In this document: piece by piece, positions 36,708-46,558 of the stretch
Numbering within the stretch: the stretch's first letter is position 1
Layout: each line of letters begins with the position of its first letter
Assembly: GCA_008729055.1 (NCBI GenBank)
Contig: SDUX01000010.1
Coordinates: 3,611,090 to 3,675,089, forward strand
Length of the DNA: 64,000 nucleotides
Source: Pyropia haitanensis
Lineage: Eukaryota; Rhodophyta; Bangiophyceae; Bangiales; Bangiaceae
Direction of reading: 5' to 3'
The notes under the pieces: model-generated
Told to the model about the DNA's origin: nothing
Database searches by the model: none
Seen by the model: the letters and a program-made list of their open reading frames with translations, nothing else
Translations under genes and position numbers: made by a program

Positions 36708-37163
36708 AGGACGGGGCTGCCCGCTGCGGTCACGGGCGGTTGTGTGGGAGGGGTGCTCACGGACGGGGGCACCCGCGGGGGGCTTCCACCACCACCGCCT
36801 CTGCCCGTGGTCGGCCACACTCCGCCCCCCCTGTTGGCCGCCGCCGGTGCTTGCCCGTACCCCCCGTTGGTAGGTTCCCCAGTTGGGGGGGTCCCTGCCG
36901 GGCGGGGGGGATGGCGCCCCCGCCGGTGGGGTGCATCGGATGGGCTGCACGGGTCGGTAAAGGCCCCCGCCACGACGGTGGCCGTGCACGCTGCGGGGTG
37001 GTGGAACGGCCATTGCGCGGCGTGCGGCGGCGGCGTGTGCGGCTGCGTGTACCGCCGCGGACGAGGCGACCACCGCGGCCTTATCTAGACCACCACCACC
37101 ATCACGACCACCACTGCAGACACCATCCACAGCGCCGCTTCCCGGACCGATACTGCCGCGGTG
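35341..37163. other. GC-rich low-complexity region upstream of the malectin gene
   Basis: It contains GGTGGC repeats and G runs (36278-36304 and 36679-36706). A plus-strand frame at about 36020-36105 encodes RGRPPRLRGRPPRLRG-type repeats, too simple to call a gene. The last 90 bases, rich in ACC/CAC triplets, are probably the 5' leader of the next gene. Confidence 0.4.
35813..35851. repeat. GGTGGC hexanucleotide microsatellite
   Basis: Six to seven perfect copies of GGTGGC in a longer GGC-rich tract (35750-35853). Confidence 0.85.
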
Positions 37164-40100
37164 ATGCGGTTCATCATCATGGCGCTTCCTCCTCCTGACT
37201 CTTCCCCTTCCCCCTATCGGCGCCGTGCCCCGACAGCCGCGCGCCCACCGCCGCGGTGCCGCACCTCGTTGCGGCCGCTGCTGGCGGTGGCGTCGCTGCT
37301 TGGCGTCGCCCTGCTCGCCGTCGCGGCCGTTGCGCCCGCCCCTGCGGGCGCCGTCGACGCGCCCTTTCGGCTCAACGTTGGCGGCGGTGCCACCGACGGC
37401 TTTGCTGCAGACAATGACGGCGACTACGTGGCGGGCGAGAGCTTTGCCCTCACCGAGGCGACGGTGGAGGTCAAGGGCACGGACCGGGACGACCTGTACC
37501 TCAGCTACCGCTACTACTGGGGGCGCCTCAACTACGCCATCCCCGTGTCGCCAGGGGATTACGAGGTGCGCCTGCACTTTGCCGAGCTGTGGCCGGGCGC
37601 CTTCTTCCGCGGCGCCCGCGTGTTCAACGTGTACATTGGGGGCGTTGAGGCGGACGCGCGACTGGACATTTTTGGCCTCGTCGGCAGCCGCACCGCGCTT
37701 GTGCGGGCGTACAACACCACCGTTGGCGCCGACGGGACGCTGGCCATTGACCTGTGGGGGGTGGAGCAGAACCCGGCGCTCGCAGCGATTGAGGTGCTCG
37801 TGCCGGGCGCCGAGCCGCCGCTGCCCACCCTCCCGCCCGCCGCGTCGACGGATCCGACCGACCCCGAAGACCGGGCGACGCTGCCGCTGCGGGTGAATGT
37901 GGGGGGCGGGGAGGCGGCGGACGCTGGCTTTTCCGCCGACGCGCCCGCGGCCTTTCAGGGCTTCACCGAGGTCGGCTCCGGCACGGGTGCCGTGGCGGGC
38001 ACCGGCGCCGATGCGCTGTACCGCGCGTACCGGTTTGCGCCGGGCTGGGGCACCTTTTCCGTCCGCGTCCCGCTGGCGGCGGGCGCCTACACCGTCCGTC
38101 TGCACTGGGCGGAGATGTGGGACGGCGCTTGGACGGAGGGCGCCCGTGTCTTTGACGTGGCCCTCGGCGATGGTGCGGGCGTGGAGACGGTTGAGGACAA
38201 GCTGGACGTCTACGCGACGGCAGGCCCCGCGACGGCGCTCGTGCGGCAGTACACGGTGTCGGTGGAGACGTCGCCGCTGGTCATTCGCCTCGTTTCACGG
38301 CAGCAAAACGCGATGCTGTCGGCGTACGAGGTGCTCGAGGGCACGGGCTTTCGGGTGCCAACCAAGGCCCCACCGTTTGTGCCGCCGACGCCGACGCCGT
38401 CGAACTCTCCTGGCGCGAGCGCTACGCCCGAACCGAGCGCGACGCCCTCGCCGCCACCGCCGACGTCGTCGACGGACCACTTTGCGCACGCGGTCATTGG
38501 CAAGGTGGAGGACATGTACGTGGACAATGACGGCAATGGGGAGGAGGCCGTGACGATCACTGGGTTTGGCTCCCACACCCACTACTTCTTCAACAACGGC
38601 ACCTCCGGCTCCCTCGTCCGCACCGAGTGGTACAACAACGACACGGAGGCGCTGCTCGGGTCGTCGCTCAGCCTGACCTACACGTTTGGCTTGGGCACCA
38701 CCAACGTGCGGCTCGATGTGGAGGACACAACCGGGGATACGAGTTCGGACTTTGCGACCGTGTCGGTGGTCGGCTCCCTCCGCCCGGGCGCCTACTGCTA
38801 CTACTATGGCGCTGGCACCGACTTCCCGCTCCCACTGGACGTCAAGGAGGGGCCCAAGGCGGTGTTCGCGGCAACGGCAGGTACGCTCCGGTTCCCCAAC
38901 GCGGGCAACTTTCCCGAAGGCGCCCACGGGACGGGCGAGTGGGTGCAGCGGTGCGTCTTTTTCTACAACGCGCCCTCGCAGGCCAACTATACGTTTGCTG
39001 CTGACTACACTGGCCGTGTCGAGATGCACATGGACGCCGAGAAGGTGTTTGGCGACGACGGGACGGGGCGGGTGGAGCTGTCCGAGGGCCTTCATGAGGG
39101 CCAGGTCTTCTTTGCCAAGACGTCGGACGCTGCCAAGCTGCTCATCAGCGTCAATGGGACGGCCCTGCCAGCGGCTTCCATTCAGCACGACCAGAACACG
39201 GTGGTGCCCGTGATTACCGGCATGTTCCCCGACACGGGTGGCAGGGGTGGTGGCACGTCGGTGACAATCAATGGCGTCGGCTTCTTCACGTCGGCCTTCC
39301 AGGTGTTCTTTGGCGACACCCCGGCGGCGTCTGTTCAGCGACGGAGTGCCACGCAGCTGATCGCTATTTCCCCGCCTGGGTCTGCCGGCGCCGTCGACGT
39401 GACGGTGGTGACGGGCGGCGACATTGAAGCTGAGGGTGGCACCTCCAACGGCTTCACGTTTACGTACGAGGGCGACGCGGCGCCCATCCAGTTCAAGTCT
39501 TTTCTGCTCAAGGATGCGGGCGGGAACGACTCGTTTTCCCTGTGGTCGGGGATTGCCATTACCTTTGGACCTGACGGCCGCTACTACGTGAGCGTGTACG
39601 ACAGCCAGGTGTGGGTGCTGAGCATCAGCGCCGACCACCGCGTGACGGACGTGTGCCGGTCCGAGTCGCTGGGTGAGAACACGGTCGTCACGAGCGTGGC
39701 GTTCAACCCTGCGGATGGCGACCAGATCAAGCTGTACGTGACGGCCGCGGTGCTCTACTACCACGACCGCTTTGGCATGCCGCTCAGCGCGTGGGACAAT
39801 GGGCGGGTGCTGATGATGGAGCCAAACGTGAATGGCCAGTGTCTGGGCATCTCCAAGGAAGTCATCACGGGCCTGCCGGTGTCGAACCACGACCATTCCG
39901 CCTCTGGTCTCGGCTTTGACCAAGACGGTCTGCTGCGCATCCTCTCGCCGGGCCTCACCAACATGGGCACCAGTGACGGCGGCGAGCGGTTGGGTGGCCT
40001 GGACGAGACCTCCCTGTCGGCGGCTATGCTCATTGCCGACGTCAACAAGCCTGACTTTGACGGTGCCATCACCTATGACACGAAGGATGAGCTCACGTCG

Positions 40101-41237
40101 ACGCAGACGGGTGGCTTTGACGTCAAGATCTACGCCGTCGGGCTCCGCTCTGCGTTTGGTTCCGCCATCCACACCAACGGCGAGTGGTACGCGACGGACA
40201 ATGGGCCCAACGAGACGTTTGGGAATCTCGCGCTCGGGTGCAACAACTCGCGCTTCTCTTCTGGCCACGGCGACAAGGTGCTGCGGATGGCTCGTGGCGC
40301 CTACTATGGCCACCCCAACCGGAACCGTGCGAGGGAGGACCCGCGCCAGTGTACCTATTACTGGCCACTGCAGCCGGGCACCGCCGAGTACAAGCCGCCG
40401 CTGACGTCCTTCTCCGAGGGCTCCTACAATGGCATTATTGAGGTGATGTCCAACGTCTTCCCCGACCTCAAGCACGACTTGCTGATCAGCCGCTTTTCTA
40501 CTGGCAACCGCGGCAACAATGGGCTGATCAAGCGCGTCCAGCTGGTGGGTGGGCGCGACGGCCCGGTGGTCGTTTCGGACCTGCTGGGCGCGTCGGGCCT
40601 GGACATTGAGTCGACGCCATCGGGCGCTTACTACCTGCCGTACGTTTGCGCCGTCTGCCGCCTGCTCCTCTCGCCACGCCCCCCTTGCGCTGTCTTCTCC
40701 AATCCGAGGGCCTCGTTGACGTTTGAGGGTGGCGTTTCCCCTGCTTGTGTGCTGGAGTGTTGTTGGGAACACTGGTCTGACAGCCGCGGTCGCAATTTGT
40801 TTCTGCTTGTGACTTTGGCTCTTGCTATGGTATGTCGCCCCCCTGCTTTCCCCCTCTTCTCGTGTGCTTTCCCCTCGTATCTCTACAGTCGCACGCAAAA
40901 GGGCGAGATGCTGGTGGTGGAGCCCGTCTATCCCACCCCGCCCGCCAACGGTCGGCCGGTGCCGATTGCGGTCAAGCCGCACCGCGGCCCCAAGGGCGGC
41001 GGCCACACGATCACGGTCGGGGGGCACAACTTTGGGACGGCCCCGACCGCCACACTCGGCGACCGGCCGTGCCGCAACGTGCGGGACGTGGCGGCCGACG
41101 GCACGAGCTTCCGTTGCACCGTGCCCGCCGCCGCCGAGCCGGGCTCACTGGTGAGGATAGCGGTGACTAATACCGAGACGGGCAAGAAGAGCGCACGGAC
41201 GCCTGGCAATGGCGACTACCTGTACATGAACATCTGA
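37164..41237 (+). CDS. Secreted protein with two malectin domains, PA14-like, TIG and beta-propeller domains
   Basis: Exon 1 is 37164-40639 and exon 2 is 40889-41237; the GT-AG intron (249 bases) has no in-frame stop, but its translation is Cys/Leu/Ser-rich and out of character. The spliced product is 1274 residues. A signal peptide (LLAVASLLGVALLAVAAVAPAPAG) ends near residue 63. Malectin domain 1 is about 64-215 (FRLNVGGG...YRYYWGRLNYAIPV...YEVRLHFAELWPGAFFRGARVFNVYI) and malectin domain 2 about 240-397 (LRVNVGGG...YTVRLHWAEMW). A Pro/Thr/Ser linker (400-436) follows, then a beta-sandwich segment, a PA14-like segment (about 545-680, YCYYYGAGTDFP...VEMHMDAEKVF) and a TIG/IPT domain (about 682-772). 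Next come a glucose/sorbosone-dehydrogenase-like six-bladed propeller (about 774-1152, GIAITFGPDGRYYVSVYDSQV, NHDHSASGLGFDQDG) and a second TIG. It probably binds cell-wall or glycoprotein glycans; catalytic activity of the propeller is unproven. Confidence 0.88.
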   Translation: MRFIIMALPPPDSSPSPYRRRAPTAARPPPRCRTSLRPLLAVASLLGVALLAVAAVAPAPAGAVDAPFRLNVGGGATDGFAADNDGDYVAGESFALTEATVEVKGTDRDDLYLSYRYYWGRLNYAIPVSPGDYEVRLHFAELWPGAFFRGARVFNVYIGGVEADARLDIFGLVGSRTALVRAYNTTVGADGTLAIDLWGVEQNPALAAIEVLVPGAEPPLPTLPPAASTDPTDPEDRATLPLRVNVGGGEAADAGFSADAPAAFQGFTEVGSGTGAVAGTGADALYRAYRFAPGWGTFSVRVPLAAGAYTVRLHWAEMWDGAWTEGARVFDVALGDGAGVETVEDKLDVYATAGPATALVRQYTVSVETSPLVIRLVSRQQNAMLSAYEVLEGTGFRVPTKAPPFVPPTPTPSNSPGASATPEPSATPSPPPPTSSTDHFAHAVIGKVEDMYVDNDGNGEEAVTITGFGSHTHYFFNNGTSGSLVRTEWYNNDTEALLGSSLSLTYTFGLGTTNVRLDVEDTTGDTSSDFATVSVVGSLRPGAYCYYYGAGTDFPLPLDVKEGPKAVFAATAGTLRFPNAGNFPEGAHGTGEWVQRCVFFYNAPSQANYTFAADYTGRVEMHMDAEKVFGDDGTGRVELSEGLHEGQVFFAKTSDAAKLLISVNGTALPAASIQHDQNTVVPVITGMFPDTGGRGGGTSVTINGVGFFTSAFQVFFGDTPAASVQRRSATQLIAISPPGSAGAVDVTVVTGGDIEAEGGTSNGFTFTYEGDAAPIQFKSFLLKDAGGNDSFSLWSGIAITFGPDGRYYVSVYDSQVWVLSISADHRVTDVCRSESLGENTVVTSVAFNPADGDQIKLYVTAAVLYYHDRFGMPLSAWDNGRVLMMEPNVNGQCLGISKEVITGLPVSNHDHSASGLGFDQDGLLRILSPGLTNMGTSDGGERLGGLDETSLSAAMLIADVNKPDFDGAITYDTKDELTSTQTGGFDVKIYAVGLRSAFGSAIHTNGEWYATDNGPNETFGNLALGCNNSRFSSGHGDKVLRMARGAYYGHPNRNRAREDPRQCTYYWPLQPGTAEYKPPLTSFSEGSYNGIIEVMSNVFPDLKHDLLISRFSTGNRGNNGLIKRVQLVGGRDGPVVVSDLLGASGLDIESTPSGAYYLPYVCAVCRLLLSPRPPCAVFSNPRASLTFEGGVSPACVLECCWEHWSDSRGRNLFLLVTLALAMVCRPPAFPLFSCAFPSYLYSRTQKGEMLVVEPVYPTPPANGRPVPIAVKPHRGPKGGGHTITVGGHNFGTAPTATLGDRPCRNVRDVAADGTSFRCTVPAAAEPGSLVRIAVTNTETGKKSARTPGNGDYLYMNI

Positions 41238-41936
41238 GCGGGGGCCGGCGCGACGAGCGCGAATGGAGGAGGGCCTGGGTACACTTGTGCTGGGATGGAG
41301 TGGAGGAGGAGGGTGGGGGGGAGCGGAGGGGAGAGATGGCGTCGCCCGAGCGCGACGGACGGCGGCGGCGTAGCAAGCCAGTGGGCGTGTGGCGGGGGTG
41401 CCCGCCACGCGCACTCTCGGCTCACCACCCCGTGCATAGGCGCGTGAGGGCGGTGCCGCCAGCGTCGCCCTGCGCGGGGGCGTGTACAAAAGCAATCTAC
41501 ACATGTCCACTCTGTAGTTTTGCGGGCGTCCACGGCGACAAGCCACCAGCCGGGGGGGCCACCTCAGGGGGCGTCCTTGCTCCTGCAAGCCGCTCCCGGG
41601 ACTGTGGGCTCCAGTCGACCTCTGAGGTTGCCGCCGAGGGGGGGGCGCAGCATGCGCCATTCGGATGGGTCTCGTTGGCGGACCTGCCTTCCCCTCTACA
41701 TGCACGTCCCAACGAGGCCGGCCATGGCACTCTGGCCGGTGACGCTTCCCTGACACTTATGGACGTTGTGCACGCGCGGCGTCTCCTGCGTCAACGGTGT
41801 CACAGTTTCGTACACACGTACGAGGCGAACGCGGCGCCCGTCCAGGTTGGGGAACTGTTTTCCGTGCAAGGGGGCTGGTGGCGCCACCTCTGTGACGCTG
41901 TTTTCGAGGATTGTCACTGTTATTATCGTGTAGATT
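41238..41936. other. Intergenic region downstream of the malectin gene
   Basis: About 700 bases with no gene. TACAAAAG at 41485-41492 repeats the word found upstream of the cysteine-repeat gene. A frame at 41285-41959 (+) carries no motif until it runs into the decayed copy described next. Confidence 0.4.
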
Positions 41937-42024
41937 TAAAGACGGCCGCAGCCATGTGAGTGTGTACGGCAGCCAGGTGTGGATGATGAGCCTCTGCGCC
42001 GACCACCGCGTGGTGGACGTTTGC
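41937..42024 (+). pseudogene. Decayed copy of a propeller segment of the neighbouring malectin gene
   Basis: The translation KDGRSHVSVYGSQVWMMSLC...ADHRVVDVC matches PDGRYYVSVYDSQVWVLSIS...ADHRVTDVC in the malectin-propeller gene (nucleotides about 39570-39658). The DNA is also alike, for example GTGTACG-CAGCCAGGTGTGG and GCGCCGACCACCGCGTG in both. Similarity stops abruptly on both sides and there is no start or splice context. It is therefore a relic of a local duplication, or one surviving exon of a lost second gene. Confidence 0.75.
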
Positions 42025-42487
42025 GGTGGCGCCCCGGGGGCAGTCGGTTCATGGACCGACCGACGGCACCCAGACTCTTTGGCAGGAGCTGCTAGGCACG
42101 CAGTGGGAGGAGAAGATCCCGTCCTGTACGCCCACGCTCTCCCGCTACCCCGCTCGTGGCCGCTGCGGGCACGGCCACCCCCGCTGTCCGTCGAGCTCTA
42201 CTAGAGGTCGGCGGGAAGGGGCATCGATCGGGGCGACGGACCCCGCCTGATCGTGGAAACGGTGAGTACTGTAATGGAATCATTACAGTATGCCACTTGG
42301 TGGCGGTCGCGGTGGTTTTTTGTGGAGCCGGCGAGCCCATCCGCCGCCGCGCTCGCCGCGTCCGCACCAGCGCATCACGTCCCGCAGCTCGCCAGGCCCG
42401 CCACCTCCTACGGCCTACGGCGACTTGCCGTCTCCATCCCCCTCCCCTCCTTTCATCCCCCCCCCCCCGCCTTCCTTGACGTGCACC
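42025..42487. other. Spacer and likely 5' leader of the USP gene
   Basis: After the relic the sequence is ordinary GC-rich spacer, ending in a C-rich, pyrimidine-rich leader (42425-42475) before ATG 42488. Confidence 0.35.
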
Positions 42488-42727
42488 ATGTCCCCTGGCC
42501 GCCCCCCCCCCCGGCGGAGGCGGCCGCCGTCGGCGCGGCCCGCCGACGGCGACCCCCCCCCCCCCACGGGGTTCCCCAACCTGGGCAACACCTGCCACCT
42601 GTCGGCCGTCCTCGCCGCCCTCCGCGCGTGTCCGCTCTTCACCGCCCACCTGGAGCGCGTGCTGGCCGCGACGCCACCTCCCCCGCCGCCGCCGGCGCGC
42701 CCGCCGCTCCCATGGGCGGCGGCGGCA

Positions 42728-42761
<34 letters not shown>

Positions 42762-43639
42762 CGGTCGGCGGGTCGCGGTGGGGACCCGCTACGCTCCCCG
42801 CAGGTGGCAGCGGTGGCGTCAGCGGTGGCGGCGGCAGCGACGGCGGCGGCGGCGGTGGCGGGGTGTTGCGGGCGGCGTCGCGCCCCCCCCCTCCCCCCCC
42901 CCCGCGGCGGCGGTTCGCCGCGGCGGTGGCGGCGGCGCTCGCGGCGGGCGACGTGGCGCCCGCGGTGCGGGCGCTCGAGGCGGCCGGCTACGCGGCGCGG
43001 GCGCCCCAGGACGCGGACGAGACGCTCCACGCGCTGCTCGCGGGCCTCGGCGGCGGCGACGGCGACGGCGACGGCGGGTGCGGCGGCGGCGGGCGCGGTG
43101 GGGGGGGGGGACCGGCGGTTGGGGGGGGGGGGGGGGGTGGCCCCGCGGTGGTTACGTGCGGCCGCCCACCCCCGGCGGCGGCGGGTCGCGCGCCGCCGCC
43201 GCCGTGCCCGCTGGGCGGCTCCCTGGGCGTCATTGGCGGGGGGGGGGGGGGGGGGTCCGCCTCGAGCGGTTTGTCAGCCTCGCCTTGCCGGTACGGCCGA
43301 CGGTGGCGGCGGGGCTGGCCGCCCGCTTTGGGCCGCCCGCCCCAGAGGCGCGCAGCGTCGGAGGGGCCACCGCCCCTAGTGGCGGCGGCGGCGGCCGCCG
43401 CCGCAGCGGCGGCGGCGGCCACGGCGGGGCGGTTGCCACTGGGGTCCCGCCGTCCCCGCGCTGGGCGGCCGGGTGGCCGCCGCCGTCGGCCGTGCACACG
43501 CCCCCCACGGCGGCCGCGGAGGTCCTCCTATCCGCCCCGCCCCTGCTCGTCCTCCACCTCCCGCGCGCGTGCCGCGGCGGGGTGGACACGACGCCGACGG
43601 CGCCGCCGCTCGCCCTCCCCGTCCTCACCGTCTTGCGCG

Positions 43640-43677
<38 letters not shown>

Positions 43678-44580
43678 TGCGGCGGCGCGGGCGTCGTACC
43701 AGCCGTTCGGTGGCCACCGGGCGTGGCCGGCGGGGGTATTGTGGACGGGCGGGGGGGGTGGGCGCCGCCTGGCGTGCGCCGCCGGGGGAGGGGGGGGTGG
43801 GGGGGGTGGCGACGCCGCCGCGGCCGGCCGCCACGGCCGGCCGCCGACCGCCGCGGCACCGCCGGCGGCGCCGCCGCCGGTGGGGGGCGCCTACCTCCTC
43901 CACGCCGCGGTGCTGCACGTGGGCGGCCGGGGGGGCGGGCACTGGACCGCGTACGTGCGGGGGGCGGGGGGGGGGCGGGGGCTTGCTGCGGCGTTGCCTG
44001 GTGGTACGTTGGGAGGGCGTGGGGGGGGGGGGGGGGGGGGGGGGTGCCAGGCCGTGCAGTCGGCCGCGTGGCGGAGGGGTGGCGGCGGCGGGTGTGGCGG
44101 CGGGCTGGGGGGGGGGCGCGGCGGCGACGGGCGGCTTGGTGGGCAGGGGAGCTCGGCGGGACCAAGTCGAGTGCCGTCGTGGGGCACCGCGCCTTGGTGG
44201 GCGTGGCGGCCTACCGCGGCGGCGGCGGTCCGTGTGGTGGCACCCAGCGCCGGGGCGGGTGTGTGCGCGTGCAAAGACAGCCCCCCAACATGACGCTGCG
44301 GCCTGTGTGTGTGTGCTTTTTCGTCGTGTGGTGTGCCCACGTGGTCACCCACCGCGACGACGAGCGATGGCTCCGTTCCCTTCCGTCCCGGCGGCCCCCC
44401 TTTTCCTTGTTCCTTCCCCCTTGTTTCCCCTGGCAGGAAGCCCCCCGCCGCGGTGCCGTGGTACCATGTCAATGACGGGCGGGTGCGGCGGGTGGCGGCG
44501 GCGGTGGTGGCGGCGCCGTCCGCGGCCGTGTCGCTGCTGTTTTACCAGCTGGCGCTGCCCGCGGGAGGGGGGGGGGGTGA
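42488..44580 (+). CDS. Ubiquitin-specific peptidase (USP/UBP family, C19), frame changes at G runs
   Basis: All hallmark boxes of a USP deubiquitinase are present in order. The Cys box is GFPNLGNTCHLSAVLAAL (usual GLxNLGNTCYxNSVLQAL; the catalytic Cys is kept). The QQDAxEF-like box is APQDADETLHALL. The middle blocks are FVSLALPV and APPLLVLHLPRA. The His box is YLLHAAVLHVGGRGGGHWTAYVR, and the last block is VPWYHVNDGRVRRV with the catalytic Asp, followed by SLLFYQLAL. The frame changes at G runs near 43240-43255 and in the 43630-43680 region. The last block is a separate exon starting at 44437 after TTTCCCCTGGCAG; its donor is not resolved. A stop (44578-44580) follows a G run right after LALPAG. 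USPs cut ubiquitin from proteins and precursors. The frame breaks are probably homopolymer errors; Ala/Gly insertions lengthen it. Confidence 0.82.
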
Positions 44581-44847
44581 CCGACCGCGTCCGTGCACGC
44601 GCGAGGGGGGGGTGTCGCCCGCCGTGAGGTACGGCGTCGAGAAACACGTGGTTCGTGCGCGCCGAGCTTGGGAACAATCTTTAGGTGCTTTGGGCGTTCG
44701 TTTGTACACGCAGCAGCGTGATGTGGGCGCGCGTCTGCGTTGTGTCCTGGGTGTGTCAAAACCGAGATGGCTCAGGTTCTACTCGTCGTGTTTTTTTTTT
44801 TGCCGTGTACCTCGCACCTTTTCCATACTCTGCTGACTAGGGTACCC

Positions 44848-46140
44848 CTACGTGTCTTTTGTCTTGTCCTCCTCTCGGTTGACCCCGTACTTGGTCATGA
44901 ACACGCTGTTCACCCCAAACGCGCCCGCCACCAGCGCAGGCCACAGGTGCTCCTTGACGAGGTGCCCCTGCCAGTCCTCCTCCCGCTTGTCCGAGTCCGC
45001 CTTTGCACGGAGCACGTGGACCCGCCCGTTCCACGTGTCGGGGTTGACGGGCACGCCATCAACCCGGGGGAGCCAGCCCGAAAAGGTCAGGGAGCCCAGG
45101 CGGGAGACCGCGTCCCACTCGGCGCCAAAGTGCTCGGCAAACGGTGCGAGCGTGCCGTCGGCCGTGACGGTAGACCGCATTTCGTCGGCCGCCGACGCAA
45201 AGGTGTAGACCTCGAGGCGGCGGAGCGACTCGCGGACCGCCGCGTCCGCCTCGGCACGCGCCACCAGCATCCGCACCGCGTTGGCCACAATGATGCCCCC
45301 CTGCGAGTGGCCGAGCAGCACCACCAGGCGGCCCAGGCGCAGCTGCTCCTGCACGCAGTTGGCAAGGTTCTCGGACGGGCGGCTGGACGTGTCGAGGGTG
45401 CGGCCGAGCAGGCACTCGGCCAGGTCCATGCCCATCCCGAGCGACCCGTTGTACATCACCGTCACCTGCCGGTCGGTCAGTTTGGACACCCGGTCCGCCG
45501 TCGCGCGTGCCATCGCCTTGGTCTCCACAATCCCATTCACGAACAGCCACGTCTCGTCGGGGCCCACGACGGCGGGCACCGCGGGCTTGACGTCCGGGCC
45601 CTTGACGTCCGCGGGCCCCGCCGCCGCCCCGTGGCCATCGTCACCTCCCGCCGAGACCGCCGCGTCCAGCGTGGCCTGCGACACGCGCAGCGGCCGGCCG
45701 GCATTGACAGAGTCGCCTATGGACGACAGCGGCGTCGCGTCAAAAATGGGTACGTCCAGCGCTTGCCGCAGCAGCCACAGGGTGGCCCGCAGGGGGAAAC
45801 GAAAGAGCTCGGCGGCGGGGCCCAGCGTGGCAGGCCCACCGGCCGCGTCACCTACCAGGTAGACGGCCAGCGCAACCAGCACAGACCCGATCAGCGCGCC
45901 GGCTACAGGAAAAGATAGGATGCCTACGACGACAATGTAGAAGAGGTCACCGCCAAATATCGACAGCTTCATCTCTGACAGGGGGCGCTCCCGCTCGTAG
46001 CGGCGGGTCACCACCCATCGCACCGACCCAAAGAGGGAAGTCAGGTAAGCCAAGTGCACCCAAATCAAGCGAAGGTCGCGGACAAGGGTGGCGGCCTGGT
46101 CCTCGAGGGGCAGCGGCTTGCCACGTTCGTGGGACGGCAT
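44848..46140 (-). CDS. Membrane-anchored alpha/beta-hydrolase (lipase/esterase-like)
   Basis: An intronless 430-residue protein from ATG 46140. A hydrophobic region at about 65-97 (LFYIVVVGILSFPVAGALIG...) forms one or two membrane segments. The C-terminal half is an alpha/beta hydrolase-like fold: 'DETWLFVNGI' as the oxyanion-type strand at about 195-203, and the nucleophile elbow GHSQGG at 277-282 with Ser279 in 'LVVLLGHSQGGIIVANAVR'. Candidate Asp and His residues follow in the last 100 residues (for example WDAVSRLG, GRVHVLRAKAD, GHLVKEHLW). The substrate is unknown; similar elbows occur in lipases and DUF676-type proteins. It lies tail to tail with the USP gene (267 bases) and head to head with the ubiquitin-cytochrome c gene. 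The reading frame is clean, unlike many neighbours. Confidence 0.82.
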   Translation of the reverse strand: MPSHERGKPLPLEDQAATLVRDLRLIWVHLAYLTSLFGSVRWVVTRRYERERPLSEMKLSIFGGDLFYIVVVGILSFPVAGALIGSVLVALAVYLVGDAAGGPATLGPAAELFRFPLRATLWLLRQALDVPIFDATPLSSIGDSVNAGRPLRVSQATLDAAVSAGGDDGHGAAAGPADVKGPDVKPAVPAVVGPDETWLFVNGIVETKAMARATADRVSKLTDRQVTVMYNGSLGMGMDLAECLLGRTLDTSSRPSENLANCVQEQLRLGRLVVLLGHSQGGIIVANAVRMLVARAEADAAVRESLRRLEVYTFASAADEMRSTVTADGTLAPFAEHFGAEWDAVSRLGSLTFSGWLPRVDGVPVNPDTWNGRVHVLRAKADSDKREEDWQGHLVKEHLWPALVAGAFGVNSVFMTKYGVNREEDKTKDT

Positions 46141-46550
46141 GGTGAATGACCAGTGCGCAAAAAGGGGAAACCGGAGGGGCCCTGCGCAAGGACGCTAGAC
46201 CGGCTCCACTACAGCTGCCCACCTTGCCACCGTCGCAGCGGTCATCCTCCAGATGCGACGCTACCACACATCTTCAACCAACGTGCGGTGCCTAGTTTCT
46301 TGCCGATTGCAGTCCGGCTCGACCCGACATCAGCTGCAGGCAACCCAGACAATGGATGTATCCAGTAGAGGGGGGCTGGAGGCCGGGTTGGCTGCTGGGT
46401 CTGGTGTGGTCATCGCGATGTGATCCCGCGCGCGTTTGCATCAGGACTGGTGCTCGAGTCCGGAGCGAGTCCTGAGATACGTGCACAGAAGGGCACTACG
46501 CTTCATGAAGTTGACATAGTAATTTGATTCAATTCTCAATGCAAAAGAAT
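46141..46550. other. Divergent promoter region, hydrolase side
   Basis: Head-to-head spacer between the hydrolase and ubiquitin-cytochrome c start codons. It becomes AT-rich at 46495-46560. There is no gene of its own. Confidence 0.45.
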
Positions 46551-46558
46551 TATTTATA
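46551..46558 (+). promoter_or_regulatory. TATA-like box of the ubiquitin-cytochrome c gene
   Basis: TATTTATA lies in a short AT-rich stretch in an otherwise GC-rich upstream region, about 385 bases before the ubiquitin ATG. A start about 30 bases downstream would give a leader of roughly 360 bases. Inferred from sequence only. Confidence 0.45.

Noticed and set aside
41285..41959. 224-codon frame as a gene downstream of the malectin gene
   Set aside because: No motif; its 3' end runs into the propeller relic only in a different frame.
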